From assembly GCF_034424315.1 (NCBI RefSeq), contig NZ_CP139972.1, forward strand, positions 6,766,501 through 6,830,500: 64,000 nucleotides of DNA, given 5' to 3'. This document shows positions 1 to 9,292 of this stretch, piece after piece; position 1 is the first letter of the stretch; the number at the start of each line of letters is the position of its first letter. A model generated the notes under the pieces. It was not told the DNA's origin, did not search any database, and saw only the letters and a program-made list of their open reading frames with translations. This DNA comes from Chitinophaga sancti (lineage in GTDB: Bacteria > Bacteroidota > Bacteroidia > Chitinophagales > Chitinophagaceae). The position numbers were made by a program, and so were the translations under genes.

Positions 1-2226
1 AATATCAATGATATTTACAACATCACTACTACCCATTTCCTGGCAGATAGTCTCAATCCTTACTATAACAATTCTACCAACTGGCAGGATGTATTTTACC
101 AGGCTACTTACAACCAGACACACAATATCAACATCAGTGGGGGTGATCCAAAATTCAACTACAAAGTGGACCTGGGCTATTACCATGAAAATGGTGTGAT
201 CCGCAATACCGGCTTTGACCGTTATTCAGTGAATACAAATATGCTGTATCAGCCGAACCCGAAGTTCAGGGTATTCACCACCTTATCCACACAGGTCGGT
301 AAAAGGAACAAAGGAGATGGAAATGGATTGACGCAAAGTGGCGTGGCCACAAATGCTGCTGCCTCCTCGCTCTTACCGGGGCCTTCCTTCTACCAGAGTA
401 CGGCTGGGGTATTATCTTCACTGGATACGAAAAATGATAACAAGACTGCCAATGTGAGAGCAAGTCTGGATTTGAGTTATCAGTTGTTGAAAGGGCTGAG
501 CCTGGGCTCCAGTGTGAGTTATGAATATGCAAGTAATACGGAAGACAGGTTCATCCCTGCTGCCGCACATGGCGACTTCTCGCAGGTATATGCATACGAC
601 GACCGTAAGTATACCTTGTATAACAGGAATACCCTGTCCTACTTTGCGACTATCAAGGACAAGCATAATTTCTTCATTTCAGCCTTCAACGAAATTTACA
701 GTAAAGGATTCCAGGCACAGGTAATACAACAGGAAAAAACACCGAACGACCAATACCAGGGGCCACTGGGATATGATGGCTATGCCTCATTGGGTGGAGG
801 TTTGCTGGACAATTACAGCAAACAACACATTGCCAGTTTTGCAGGTACCTTCTCCTACAACTATAAGCAGAAGTATGTAATGGATCTCAGTTACCGGATG
901 GATGGTACATCCAGCAGCGGTTTTGAAGATCCTTATTCAAAGAATCCCGCTATTGGTGTAAGATGGAACTTTAACAAAGAGAATGCCCTGAGTGAACTGA
1001 AATGGCTTAGCTATGGTTCACTGAGAGGTAGCTGGGGCCAGAACATAGTACCATCCGGCGATATCTTTGCCATCTACGGTACCTTCGATCCCCGCGGCAC
1101 CTACAATGCGAATCAGCGCCTGGGGATCAACTATTCCCTCCTGCCCAATACCACTTTACAACCTACATCGACTACGCAATACAACGTAGGTTTTGAAGCG
1201 GGCTTCTTTGACAGCCGGCTGGAAGTGATCTTTGATGCCTATTACAAATCGGTGAAGAACCTGTTAAGAACAAAGAACCTGTCTAACATCACGGGTTTTG
1301 ATCAGATCACTACCAATGAAACGTCACTCATCGACTACGGTTACGAGCTGACCCTGACTTTCCGGCCATTACCACGTACCAGTAAGGTACAATGGACGAT
1401 CTCAGTAAATGCGGCGCTCAATAAAGACATCCTTACGCACCTGCCCAATGGTGCCAGGCAGCTCATTGAGTATGATTATGCAAACAGTCAGCATACCTTG
1501 TTCCGCGTAGGCAGGAACAGTCTCACGAATTACCTGCTTAAGACGGAAGGGGTGTATGCCTCAGATGCAGATGTGCCTGTGGATCCGGCTACCGGTCAGC
1601 GTTACCGCACATCAGATGGTACCTACTTCAAGGCAGGGGATCCTATCTTCAAAGACGTGGACCATAACTACATACTGGACAATAATGACTATGTACCTGC
1701 CGGAAATTCACAACCGCTGATCACAGGTGGTCTGCAATCTTACGTCAACTACAAGAGCTGGTCACTGAACCTGAATACTTCTTATACCCTGATCCGCAAG
1801 ATCCTGAACAATGCATTTGCAGAAAGAATGCAATACCTGGGTGATCCTTACAATCCTAAAACAGTCGTAGACGTGGGCAGTGTGGATTACTGGACGGCGA
1901 ATCATACAAATGCGAAGTATCCGAATCCTTTTGATTATACCCGTTACTCTTCAATACGGCCTTACAGGTACGATCAAACGCTGATAGAGGAAGATGGTTC
2001 TTACTGGAAGATCAACACCATTACAATCGCATACCTGCTGAACAGGAAGTTTACAAACCGGTACGGTGTGAATTCCGTGAGAACGTATTTCACTGTTAAT
2101 AACCTGGTTACATTCTCCCCCTACAGTGGTCCGAATCCGGAGAATGTATCTGCGCTGGGGCGTGATCAATCCGGTGGTTATCCCGTGCCACGAACTTACA
2201 ATTTCGGGGTGAATATAGAATTCTAA
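1..2226 (+). CDS. SusC/RagA-family TonB-dependent outer-membrane transporter, 5' end outside window
   Basis: This is the C-terminal ~740 residues of a SusC-type outer-membrane beta-barrel. The reading frame is open from base 1, so the signal peptide, carboxypeptidase-like domain and plug lie outside the window; the first in-window Met (base 166) is internal. The sequence has the alternating Tyr/Asn/Gly-rich strands of these barrels, a late GDPIFKDVDHNYILDNND segment resembling the Asp-rich turn found before the last strands of SusC proteins, and an aromatic C-terminal end (NFGVNIEF) typical of BAM-inserted barrels. A susD gene starts 21 bases after the stop. SusC proteins import oligosaccharides or peptides captured by their SusD lid, driven by TonB. 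The substrate cannot be read from this fragment. Confidence 0.95.
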   Translation, partial: NINDIYNITTTHFLADSLNPYYNNSTNWQDVFYQATYNQTHNINISGGDPKFNYKVDLGYYHENGVIRNTGFDRYSVNTNMLYQPNPKFRVFTTLSTQVGKRNKGDGNGLTQSGVATNAAASSLLPGPSFYQSTAGVLSSLDTKNDNKTANVRASLDLSYQLLKGLSLGSSVSYEYASNTEDRFIPAAAHGDFSQVYAYDDRKYTLYNRNTLSYFATIKDKHNFFISAFNEIYSKGFQAQVIQQEKTPNDQYQGPLGYDGYASLGGGLLDNYSKQHIASFAGTFSYNYKQKYVMDLSYRMDGTSSSGFEDPYSKNPAIGVRWNFNKENALSELKWLSYGSLRGSWGQNIVPSGDIFAIYGTFDPRGTYNANQRLGINYSLLPNTTLQPTSTTQYNVGFEAGFFDSRLEVIFDAYYKSVKNLLRTKNLSNITGFDQITTNETSLIDYGYELTLTFRPLPRTSKVQWTISVNAALNKDILTHLPNGARQLIEYDYANSQHTLFRVGRNSLTNYLLKTEGVYASDADVPVDPATGQRYRTSDGTYFKAGDPIFKDVDHNYILDNNDYVPAGNSQPLITGGLQSYVNYKSWSLNLNTSYTLIRKILNNAFAERMQYLGDPYNPKTVVDVGSVDYWTANHTNAKYPNPFDYTRYSSIRPYRYDQTLIEEDGSYWKINTITIAYLLNRKFTNRYGVNSVRTYFTVNNLVTFSPYSGPNPENVSALGRDQSGGYPVPRTYNFGVNIEF

Positions 2227-2247
2227 CACACTAAAAAGAGAACGATT

Positions 2248-3774
2248 ATGTATCGCAGGATATATCTCATCGCTTGTTTACTATTGATTACCCAGGGTGG
2301 CTGTAAGAAGTTCCTGGATGTGAAGGCACTGGACAGGTTGTCTGGCAATGCTTTCTTCCAGAGTGCAAGCGATGTGGAAGATAACATGTGGGATATCTAT
2401 GGTCTTTTCAGAGACGTAGTAGGATCCTGTCCGCTATACGCTGTGGCGGGAGAGGTGAGGGGCGGTATGCTGGGCTATTCATCACAAAAGAATGATGGCA
2501 ACGACCGTAGTTTTGTAGAATATGCTGCTAAGAATGATTTGTTGCCTTTGATCTATACGCCTTCAGGCAAGGATTTCTGGAACATCTTTGACCTGGCTAA
2601 CCTGTCGGACTGGAAACCATTTTACAGGGTAATACAGGCCTGTAATATCCTGGAATACGAAGTAGGACGCAGGTCCATCCCGGATCTCTCCAATGAACAG
2701 AAACTGAAGTTCCAGGCAGAAGCAGTTTTCATGCGTTGCCTTGCTTACTGGACCATGGTACGCCTCTGGGGCGATGTGGCTTACTATAAAGACGCCTATC
2801 ACGAGGCACCACTGCCAAGAGAAAAAATGACAACTGTGATGAAGAATTGTATCACAGATCTCAGTGCGGTGATGAACAACCTGCCCTGGACATTTACAGA
2901 CCCTGCCAACAGGGGGGCACGTGCCAGTAAAGGGGCAGCTATTGGGCTCATTATGGAGATGAATATGTGGAATGCCGGTTTTGACAAAGCCAATGCACAG
3001 CAATACTACAGATCTACAGCAGACCTGGGCAATGAACTGATCCAGAGTGCGGCTTACGAGTTGTTGCCCATCGATCAGTCTTTCACCATCTTCAAAGGAC
3101 GTAGTAAGGAAAGCCTTTTTGATATCGTGATCAGTTCCAACTATGGTGAGACCTTGTCTGAAAAATGGAATGACCTTTCTGAGCTGGTGGTACACTATCC
3201 ATACAAGCGCCCGGCATATAACCACCAATACAGCTTCTGTTATTTCAGGGCCGATTACCTGCGCCGGCTGTACCCTACCGGTGTACCGGATGCCCGTATT
3301 GAGATGTGGTTTGACTCGCAGATGTTCGCCAACGACGGCACCTTCCTGTTCCTGAAATACAACAGTGTGTTTGAGCAGGGGAATGACGACGTGAATGTGG
3401 ATAACAACCTCATTGTACTGCGCTATGCAGGTGCTATTCTGCTCAGGGCAGAAGCGCTGGCCGAGCTGGGCGAAGATGCAGAAGCCATCCGCATGATGAA
3501 CATGATCAGGGATAGGGCAAAGACCCCACTCTACCAGGGGGCTGGTGGTGCGCCGCTGAAGGATGCGATTTTCGCAGAAAGGGCAAAGGAGCTGATGATG
3601 GAGGGCCACTATTACTTTGACCTGGTAAGAACGGGCAGGGCGACGAATACAAACTGGTGTTACTATGCGCTGACGCAATCCCAGTTTGACAATGGCGGCT
3701 GGACCTGGCCTATATCCAGGGCTTCGCTGGATAACAATCCTTTCATGCAATTAAATAATTACTGGTTAAGATAA
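2248..3774 (+). CDS. SusD/RagB-family nutrient-binding outer-membrane lipoprotein
   Basis: A 508-residue SusD-like protein that would form the surface lid of the SusC barrel encoded just upstream. The N-terminus has a lipoprotein signal with Cys at residue 19 (TQGGC) followed by KKFLDV, the usual start of mature SusD proteins. The central part carries TPR-like helices (for example FMRCLAYWTMVRLWGDV, the conserved helix with RA/WGDVP-like ending). The C-terminal third has the LRAEALAELG and ERAKELMMEGHYYFDLVRTGR motifs characteristic of the family. Four lipoprotein genes follow with very short gaps, indicating an operon. The ligand is unknown; no intact degradative enzyme in this operon hints at it. 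Confidence 0.96.
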   Translation: MYRRIYLIACLLLITQGGCKKFLDVKALDRLSGNAFFQSASDVEDNMWDIYGLFRDVVGSCPLYAVAGEVRGGMLGYSSQKNDGNDRSFVEYAAKNDLLPLIYTPSGKDFWNIFDLANLSDWKPFYRVIQACNILEYEVGRRSIPDLSNEQKLKFQAEAVFMRCLAYWTMVRLWGDVAYYKDAYHEAPLPREKMTTVMKNCITDLSAVMNNLPWTFTDPANRGARASKGAAIGLIMEMNMWNAGFDKANAQQYYRSTADLGNELIQSAAYELLPIDQSFTIFKGRSKESLFDIVISSNYGETLSEKWNDLSELVVHYPYKRPAYNHQYSFCYFRADYLRRLYPTGVPDARIEMWFDSQMFANDGTFLFLKYNSVFEQGNDDVNVDNNLIVLRYAGAILLRAEALAELGEDAEAIRMMNMIRDRAKTPLYQGAGGAPLKDAIFAERAKELMMEGHYYFDLVRTGRATNTNWCYYALTQSQFDNGGWTWPISRASLDNNPFMQLNNYWLR

Positions 3775-3784
3775 AACATGTCTT

Positions 3785-4486
3785 ATGCTGCGAATGATCT
3801 TATTTTTTTCGCTCGTTTTGATGAGCTTATTCGCCTGTAAAAAGGATCAATACTACCGGGATTCCGGTACCCAGGATCCGCATTTTAAAGGCAATACCCT
3901 GGCGTACCTCGATGCGGTACCATTCTTCTTTGATTCTGTTGCACAGGTAGTCAGGCTCGCAGGTATGGAAGACGTATTTACGAAAGATACGCTCACTTTT
4001 TTTGCGCCTACTGACCTCAGTATCAGGAACATGGTACAGACGCTGAACGAGAACCTCTACAGGTATGGGTATGATACGGTCAAGACACTGGCAGACATAC
4101 CTCCGGTCGTATGGCAGAAATACCTGCAGCGGTATATGTTTCACGGTGCAAATCAGCTAAAGGATTTTCCGCAGATAGACTTTAGTCTCAAATCAATTTA
4201 TCCCGGTCAGGATTATTTATCCTGGAATAATACCACGTTGAATGTGGGGGTGGTCTTTGCTGATGACAATGGCGTAAAGTATGTTGGTTACCGGCAGCTG
4301 ACCCTTTCTTACATACCGGATCTGACTTATCCGCTTGATAACTGGAATACAGCATTTGTATCCTCCTCCAATATTCTTACAGACAATGGAGTGGTGCATG
4401 CGCTGGATAAGAATCATTATTTCTTTGGTTTTGACATCGCTGGATTCGTGTACGACATGATCTCAGTAATGCAAACCGGCGGATGA
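3785..4486 (+). CDS. FAS1 (fasciclin)-domain lipoprotein, SusD-associated
   Basis: A 233-residue lipoprotein. The signal peptide ends at a lipobox (SLFAC, Cys at 18) and is followed by Lys-Lys. The rest fits one fasciclin fold: the H1-type motif TLTFFAPTDLSI near residues 75-86 and an H2-like end, NGVVHALDKNHYFF. FAS1 domains mediate adhesion and protein-protein or glycan contact. In Bacteroidota they often follow susD, where they are thought to be accessory surface lipoproteins of the SusCD complex. A second FAS1 gene stands in the same place in the operon at 11133-17452. The stop codon overlaps a possible upstream ATG of the next gene. Its ligand is unknown. Confidence 0.85.
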   Translation: MLRMILFFSLVLMSLFACKKDQYYRDSGTQDPHFKGNTLAYLDAVPFFFDSVAQVVRLAGMEDVFTKDTLTFFAPTDLSIRNMVQTLNENLYRYGYDTVKTLADIPPVVWQKYLQRYMFHGANQLKDFPQIDFSLKSIYPGQDYLSWNNTTLNVGVVFADDNGVKYVGYRQLTLSYIPDLTYPLDNWNTAFVSSSNILTDNGVVHALDKNHYFFGFDIAGFVYDMISVMQTGG

Positions 4487-4506
4487 TTTTAAAAACAGAA
4501 CACGAT

Positions 4507-6081
4507 ATGAAAATACTCGCATATATACTGGCTGCAGGCATGGTGTTGAGTGCCTGTCGCAAAAATGATAAAGTCTACCCGGATCCTTATGCCGGCGGAC
4601 GGGAACCCCTGGGAGTCGCACTGAGCACAGATGCACCTGCACCATCAGAAGCTACGGCCGGTACAGTAGTTACATTCAAAGGCAAAGGTTTGTTGCCACA
4701 CAAGGATAGTATTCACTTCAACTTTAATGGAGAAGCGGGGCAGGTAATGGCTGTAGATACAGCAGGTATACAGGTAAAAGTACCTGCCACTGCCAGCACC
4801 GGTGTAACCAGCGTATCTATTGGTGACCAGGTATTCATCGGACCCGTATTCAAAGTAAAAGGCAACCTGGACATCGATCCTGCCTGGAAAGGCGTAGTTG
4901 GTACCAGCAGCTGGGTCAATGATATATATCGTTTCACTGACGGGCGTATGCTCCTGATCGGCGATTTCCTGGATTATGAACATAAGGGTGTGGTAAAACC
5001 AATAGGCCGCATTGTACTCATTTCCAAAGACGGTGAAATAGATCGATCCCTGCAATCAGGCAGAGGGTCAGATGGTTCACTCAGTTCCATCAGTGCACTG
5101 CCCAGTGGCAAACTGGTGGTGGGTGGGAGCTTTGGTTCGTATGATATTCACCTGGCAGAGATGCATAATATCACCGTATTAAATACCAATGGCTCAATAG
5201 ATTCCACAGTCGTCAACACATTTGAAGGAAAAGATACGGTACCTGCTTTTAATGGTGGCACAGATGGCAATATCACCAGGGTATTTGTGCATGAAAATAA
5301 GATCACCGCGGTCGGCAACTTTAGTTATTACGAACAGTATGTGTATGGTGTGCCTGATTACCTGCATGAACGGGATTCCCTGGTAGTAGATAGTATACCG
5401 GTAAGGAACCTGATCCGTTTCTTCCCTGATGGCTCGCTTGATTCTTCTTTCAACTATGACCCGGTATTGCATAGAAGTAAAAATGGTCCGAATGGTCCTA
5501 TCAGCGATGCGTATATGCAGGCGGATGGAAAGTTGATCATCGTAGGTCGTTTTACTCATTACAATGGCGAACTGGCTCCTTACATCGCCCGTATCAATAC
5601 GGATGGCAGCCTGGATGCAGGCTTTGGTGGTGCAGGAGCTGACAATCAGATTTCCAGTATCCGCTACAATGCTACTACGCAGCGTTTCATGGTGGCTGGT
5701 GTGTTCCGGAAATTTGATGGAGTAGATCACCAGGGCCTGGTGATGCTAAAGCCGGATGGTACAGTAGATCCGCTGCTGGTATCATTACCGATGGCAGCAG
5801 ATGTGAGTTATAGGTTAGCACAACAGCTGAATAACGGGCTGATAGTGGTCAGTGGTTATTTCAATAAATATGGCAAGGTACACCGCAGTGGATTCATGGT
5901 GTTAAAGCCCGATGGCTCACTGGCGGACGGGTATAACAATGTCGCTGATTTTAGTGGCAGTCTCACCAAGATCTTCGAAACCACCAATTCTTCCGGGCAG
6001 ACACAGACCCTTATCACAGGGATCTTTGGTCGGTTCAACAGGGTAGAAATCTCGAATGTAGTAAGGTTACTCTTTAAGTAA
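4507..6081 (+). CDS. lipoprotein with IPT/TIG-like (DUF5008) domain and delta-60 beta-propeller
   Basis: A surface lipoprotein of 524 residues. An in-frame ATG at 4483 overlaps the preceding stop, but the Met at 4507 gives a clean lipoprotein signal (MKILAYILAAGMVLSAC), so I start there. Residues ~35-120 look like an immunoglobulin-fold IPT/TIG domain of the DUF5008 kind. From about residue 130 on there are repeated units with the delta-60 signature, such as FPDGSLDSSF, NTDGSLDAGF, KPDGTVDP and KPDGSLADGY, which predict a beta-propeller. No catalytic residues are recognisable. It sits in a susCD operon between a FAS1 lipoprotein and a phosphodiesterase-like protein. A structural or ligand-binding role on the cell surface is inferred. 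Confidence 0.85.
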   Translation: MKILAYILAAGMVLSACRKNDKVYPDPYAGGREPLGVALSTDAPAPSEATAGTVVTFKGKGLLPHKDSIHFNFNGEAGQVMAVDTAGIQVKVPATASTGVTSVSIGDQVFIGPVFKVKGNLDIDPAWKGVVGTSSWVNDIYRFTDGRMLLIGDFLDYEHKGVVKPIGRIVLISKDGEIDRSLQSGRGSDGSLSSISALPSGKLVVGGSFGSYDIHLAEMHNITVLNTNGSIDSTVVNTFEGKDTVPAFNGGTDGNITRVFVHENKITAVGNFSYYEQYVYGVPDYLHERDSLVVDSIPVRNLIRFFPDGSLDSSFNYDPVLHRSKNGPNGPISDAYMQADGKLIIVGRFTHYNGELAPYIARINTDGSLDAGFGGAGADNQISSIRYNATTQRFMVAGVFRKFDGVDHQGLVMLKPDGTVDPLLVSLPMAADVSYRLAQQLNNGLIVVSGYFNKYGKVHRSGFMVLKPDGSLADGYNNVADFSGSLTKIFETTNSSGQTQTLITGIFGRFNRVEISNVVRLLFK

Positions 6082-6090
6082 AGGTCAATT

Positions 6091-7815
6091 ATGCAGCACA
6101 GAATATACCTCCTCCTGCTACTGGTCGGCTTGATGGCCTGCAACAAAGGCTACGACCGTATGCTGGACAAGAAAGATTATAATGACAGCACAGGGGTCAT
6201 AGCGCGTACTCCTAAGATCCTGTTCCTCACCATAGACGGTGCAAGGGGAGAAGCGGTACGGGATGCCGCAGCACCCAATCTGCTGGCCCTGGCAGATCAT
6301 GCTATCTATTCCTGGAACAGTATCAGCGATACCATTGCCTTGCGCAGCACAGGATGGGCAGATCTGCTCACGGGTGTGCACAAGGAAAAACATGGTGTGA
6401 TCAAAAATGATTTCAGCAATAACCACCTGCAGGCATACCCTGTATTTTTTAAATATATCAAAGAAAGAGCGCCTAAATTCCGTATTGCAGCATACAGCTC
6501 CGCTGATAGCCTGGGTCAATTTTTAATAACGGATACAGATGTCAACCAGACATATGCGGATGATGATGCAGCCGCTACCCAGGCTATCCTGCAGGAGTTA
6601 ACGATCGATACGGCCAGTATGGTATTTGGTCAGTTCTCGCAGGTGGAGCTGGCAGGTCGCCGGTATGGATATGATGTGAGTGTGCCCGGATATAAGGCGG
6701 CTATCTTACAGGCAGATGAAAATATCGGTAAGATCCTGACAGCGCTGAAGCAGCGGAAAACCTATGCTTCGGAAGACTGGCTTGTGATCATCACTGCCGG
6801 TAATGGTGGCCCTTATATGATCGATCCTTCTAATGATGATGGTACGATCCTGAGCAATACAAAGGTAAATACCTTCACGATCTACTATTCCCCCCGCTAT
6901 GCCACCAGCTTTTTAGACAGGCCATATACGGGTAACCGTTATACCGGGAAAGCTGTGCGTTTGTACGGGGATAATGCAACGACAGCAGTATATGCGACCA
7001 TCGATAGCGGTAAGGAAGATTACAACCTGGGCAAAGATGCAGAAGCCACCATAGAACTGAAAATAAAAAAGAACAAGACGGGTGCAGGAGATTATTCTTA
7101 CACCTATCCTTCCGTGATTGGAAACAATATGTCATTGGACTGGTGGCACAATACAGGTTGGAATATTTCGCTGGAAGTCAATGCCTGGGGAGTACACTTT
7201 GGTCAGAATGGTGCCGGCTTTAATATGGCTACAGCCGGCAATATCAGTGATGGTAAGTGGCATGATATAGCTGCTGTGTTTGTGAACAGAGATGGCAAGC
7301 GTTTCCTGCGGCTGCTCACGGATGGCAATTTCAACACGGAGGCAGAGATTACCGGCTATGGCAATTTCGACACAGATGCACCGCTTTCGCTGGGCTACAT
7401 GCCGGGTAATATTGTGAACAACCGCTGGCTGGATGCCTATATCACAGAAGTGAAATTCTGGAAAGCTGCTATTCCGGACAATGTGATCAGTGAGTATGTA
7501 TGTGCCGCAGAATTGCCCACTTCTCACCCTTACCACGATTACCTGGTGGGCTACTGGTCCTGTAAGGATGGCTACGGTGGCGTGTTCAAAGACCAGAGTG
7601 AATGGGCACATGATTTTAAAATTAATGGGGCCTATAAATGGGATGATTTCAGTGACCTGATGTGTCCAAGCAGTGCGAATAACCTGGCCCAGCTGGTACC
7701 ACAGCCGGTCGATCCTGTACGCCAGGTATTGAACTGGCTGCAGATAGCTGCTGATACCAAATGGAACCTGGATGGAAAAGTATGGGTCACATCCTATGTA
7801 GATATTAACAAATAA
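6091..7815 (+). CDS. alkaline-phosphatase-superfamily (phosphodiesterase-like) lipoprotein with LamG-like C-terminus; probable pseudoenzyme
   Basis: A 574-residue lipoprotein (lipobox GLMAC, Cys at 17). Residues ~40-270 match the type I phosphodiesterase/alkaline phosphatase fold: first metal Asp in LFLTIDGARG, the PNLLALADHA helix, a nucleophile-loop-like stretch ALRSTGWADLLTGVHKEKHGV and the ADENIGKIL helix. However, where active members have a DHG metal-binding motif at the end of a core strand, this protein reads WLVIITAGNGG, so two ligands appear lost. Residues ~290-500 form a concanavalin/LamG-like jelly roll of the DUF4983 type (ISDGKWHDIAAVFVNRDGKRF). The neighbours are also surface lipoproteins of a susCD operon. 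It may bind glycans rather than hydrolyse an ester. Confidence 0.8.
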   Translation: MQHRIYLLLLLVGLMACNKGYDRMLDKKDYNDSTGVIARTPKILFLTIDGARGEAVRDAAAPNLLALADHAIYSWNSISDTIALRSTGWADLLTGVHKEKHGVIKNDFSNNHLQAYPVFFKYIKERAPKFRIAAYSSADSLGQFLITDTDVNQTYADDDAAATQAILQELTIDTASMVFGQFSQVELAGRRYGYDVSVPGYKAAILQADENIGKILTALKQRKTYASEDWLVIITAGNGGPYMIDPSNDDGTILSNTKVNTFTIYYSPRYATSFLDRPYTGNRYTGKAVRLYGDNATTAVYATIDSGKEDYNLGKDAEATIELKIKKNKTGAGDYSYTYPSVIGNNMSLDWWHNTGWNISLEVNAWGVHFGQNGAGFNMATAGNISDGKWHDIAAVFVNRDGKRFLRLLTDGNFNTEAEITGYGNFDTDAPLSLGYMPGNIVNNRWLDAYITEVKFWKAAIPDNVISEYVCAAELPTSHPYHDYLVGYWSCKDGYGGVFKDQSEWAHDFKINGAYKWDDFSDLMCPSSANNLAQLVPQPVDPVRQVLNWLQIAADTKWNLDGKVWVTSYVDINK

Positions 7816-7825
7816 ACTGATCGCT

Positions 7826-9190
7826 ATGCGTCCTTATATATTTCTGCTGTTATTTTTATTCGCCTGTAAAAAAAATGACCGCTTTAAAGATGAACAGTTA
7901 AGCCCTGTCAATGTTGCCATCAGCAGTGAGAACGGGATTGTGAATATACCCGGGGCGGATGAATATACCAAAGCGACAGATGATATTACCATTCCTGTGA
8001 AACTGGTGTTTTCTGCTGCTACGCCAAAGCTCTTTACTGTGAATATTGGTGTGAATAACGATACCATCAATACGCTGATCGCAAACCAGCAATTGAAGAA
8101 CACTGTATTACTGGGAGAATCTTATTACACCCTGCCCCGTAGTGCGGAAATCCGCTTTGGGCTGGATACTTTCAGTATTCCGCTCAAGGTAAGTATGCAG
8201 GCAATAGAGCGCTACTATGGCCATGACCTGGCACTGGCCATACGACTGTCTGATGCTACAAAGGCCAATACACTGGATGGATCCGGAAGAATGGCAATTG
8301 TGCTGATTCATACAGATAAGGTGATATCCGGTACTGAGATTCACTACCTCTATTTCACAAAGGCAGGTAGTATCCTGATGGAACCGGATGGAACTGATCA
8401 TACACTGGGCAATACGGAAGTAACCCTGCCCGTGAGCGTTACGCTGGGCGGTACAGCAGGAGGTGCATTCACCATCAATCTGTCGGCAGCGCCAGATACA
8501 GCACAGGCACTCATTGACAATGGTACGCTGACCGGATCTACCTTACTGGCATCAGGCACGGACTATACCTTGCCCGCTACCGTGAATTTTCCCGCAAATA
8601 CGAACGTGGCGAAATTCAATCTCACTGTGAAGACGGCCTCCATCACCAAAAATGTGAATAACAAACCAGTACTGGCCATTCAGTTGAACGATCCTACGCG
8701 TCACCTGCTGGATTCTTCAAAGAGCACGATTGTACTGGAACTGGACCCTTCCAAACTGATAGAGACAGACATCACCAATCAAAATATCAAATACACCACG
8801 CAGTATGAGAATACCAGCAATGGTAATGAGAACTCACCTAAGTTGATAGATAATAACATCAATTCAAAATTCCTCTTAGGCAATTTCTCCACCGTATGGG
8901 CAATGCTTGAATTTGCTACGCCGCAAACAACGGGTGCTTATACAATGACCTCTGCCAATGATGCGCCTGACCGTGATCCTAAAGACTGGACAATAGAGGG
9001 ATCTAATAATGGTACGGACTGGATCGTGCTGGATAAACGGGTGGATCAGAACTTTGGTTCCCGCTTCCTGACCGTGAAATACACTTTCTCCAACCAGGAA
9101 GCCTATAAATTCTACCGCTTGTATGTGACGGCTACGCATGGCAGTTCACTCTGGCAGCAGGCTGAATGGAGGCTCATAAAACGGCCCTAG
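7826..9190 (+). CDS. lipoprotein with two DUF1735 domains and a C-terminal F5/8-type C (CBM32-like) domain
   Basis: A 454-residue lipoprotein (LLFLFAC, Cys at 14, then KKND). Two Ig-like DUF1735 repeats are visible at about 30-165 and 170-300; each contains a strand pair of the form LLxSGxxYTLPxxVxF (GESYYTLPRSAEIRF and ASGTDYTLPATVNFP). Residues ~310-454 form a discoidin/F5-8C domain (DRDPKDWTIEGSNNGTDWIVLD, then FYRLYVTATHGSSLWQQAEWRL), a fold that commonly binds galactose-type sugars. DUF1735 proteins are regular surface glycan-binding partners of SusCD systems. It is the last gene of this operon; a strong hairpin terminator begins 57 bases after the stop. Confidence 0.88.
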   Translation: MRPYIFLLLFLFACKKNDRFKDEQLSPVNVAISSENGIVNIPGADEYTKATDDITIPVKLVFSAATPKLFTVNIGVNNDTINTLIANQQLKNTVLLGESYYTLPRSAEIRFGLDTFSIPLKVSMQAIERYYGHDLALAIRLSDATKANTLDGSGRMAIVLIHTDKVISGTEIHYLYFTKAGSILMEPDGTDHTLGNTEVTLPVSVTLGGTAGGAFTINLSAAPDTAQALIDNGTLTGSTLLASGTDYTLPATVNFPANTNVAKFNLTVKTASITKNVNNKPVLAIQLNDPTRHLLDSSKSTIVLELDPSKLIETDITNQNIKYTTQYENTSNGNENSPKLIDNNINSKFLLGNFSTVWAMLEFATPQTTGAYTMTSANDAPDRDPKDWTIEGSNNGTDWIVLDKRVDQNFGSRFLTVKYTFSNQEAYKFYRLYVTATHGSSLWQQAEWRLIKRP

Positions 9191-9247
9191 CAATAAATCC
9201 GGTACGCTGTTGATAGAATAGTTTATTATGGAAGTACAGAAACGTCA

Positions 9248-9282
9248 TTAAAGAACTTCTGCCTTTGGCAGAAGTTCTTTAA
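9248..9282 (+). terminator. Rho-independent terminator hairpin after the first susCD operon
   Basis: Perfect 16-bp inverted repeat: left arm 9248-9263, three-base loop TTT at 9264-9266, right arm 9267-9282, followed by TTTTG. The core arms read AAAGAACTTCTGCC and GGCAGAAGTTCTTT. It lies between the DUF1735 gene and the macrodomain gene and ends only ten bases before the macrodomain ATG. The arms are A-rich and T-rich at their bases, so it could also stop transcription from the other strand. Confidence 0.85.
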
Positions 9283-9287
9283 TTTTG
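9280..9287 (+). promoter_or_regulatory. candidate Bacteroidota -7 promoter element (TAATTTTG)
   Basis: TAATTTTG is an exact match to the Bacteroidota sigma-ABfr -7 consensus TAnnTTTG and overlaps the right foot of the terminator hairpin. If used, transcription would begin at or within a base or two of the macrodomain ATG at 9293, giving a leaderless message. I see no good -33 TTTG at the right distance (the nearest, 9264-9267, is too close), so this is weak. Confidence 0.3.
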
Positions 9288-9292
9288 GGCCA

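Noticed and set aside
2563..3750. 395-codon open frame on the minus strand
   Set aside because: It lies fully within a clear susD gene, has no signal, no family likeness and an odd His/Cys/Val-rich composition typical of antisense frames.
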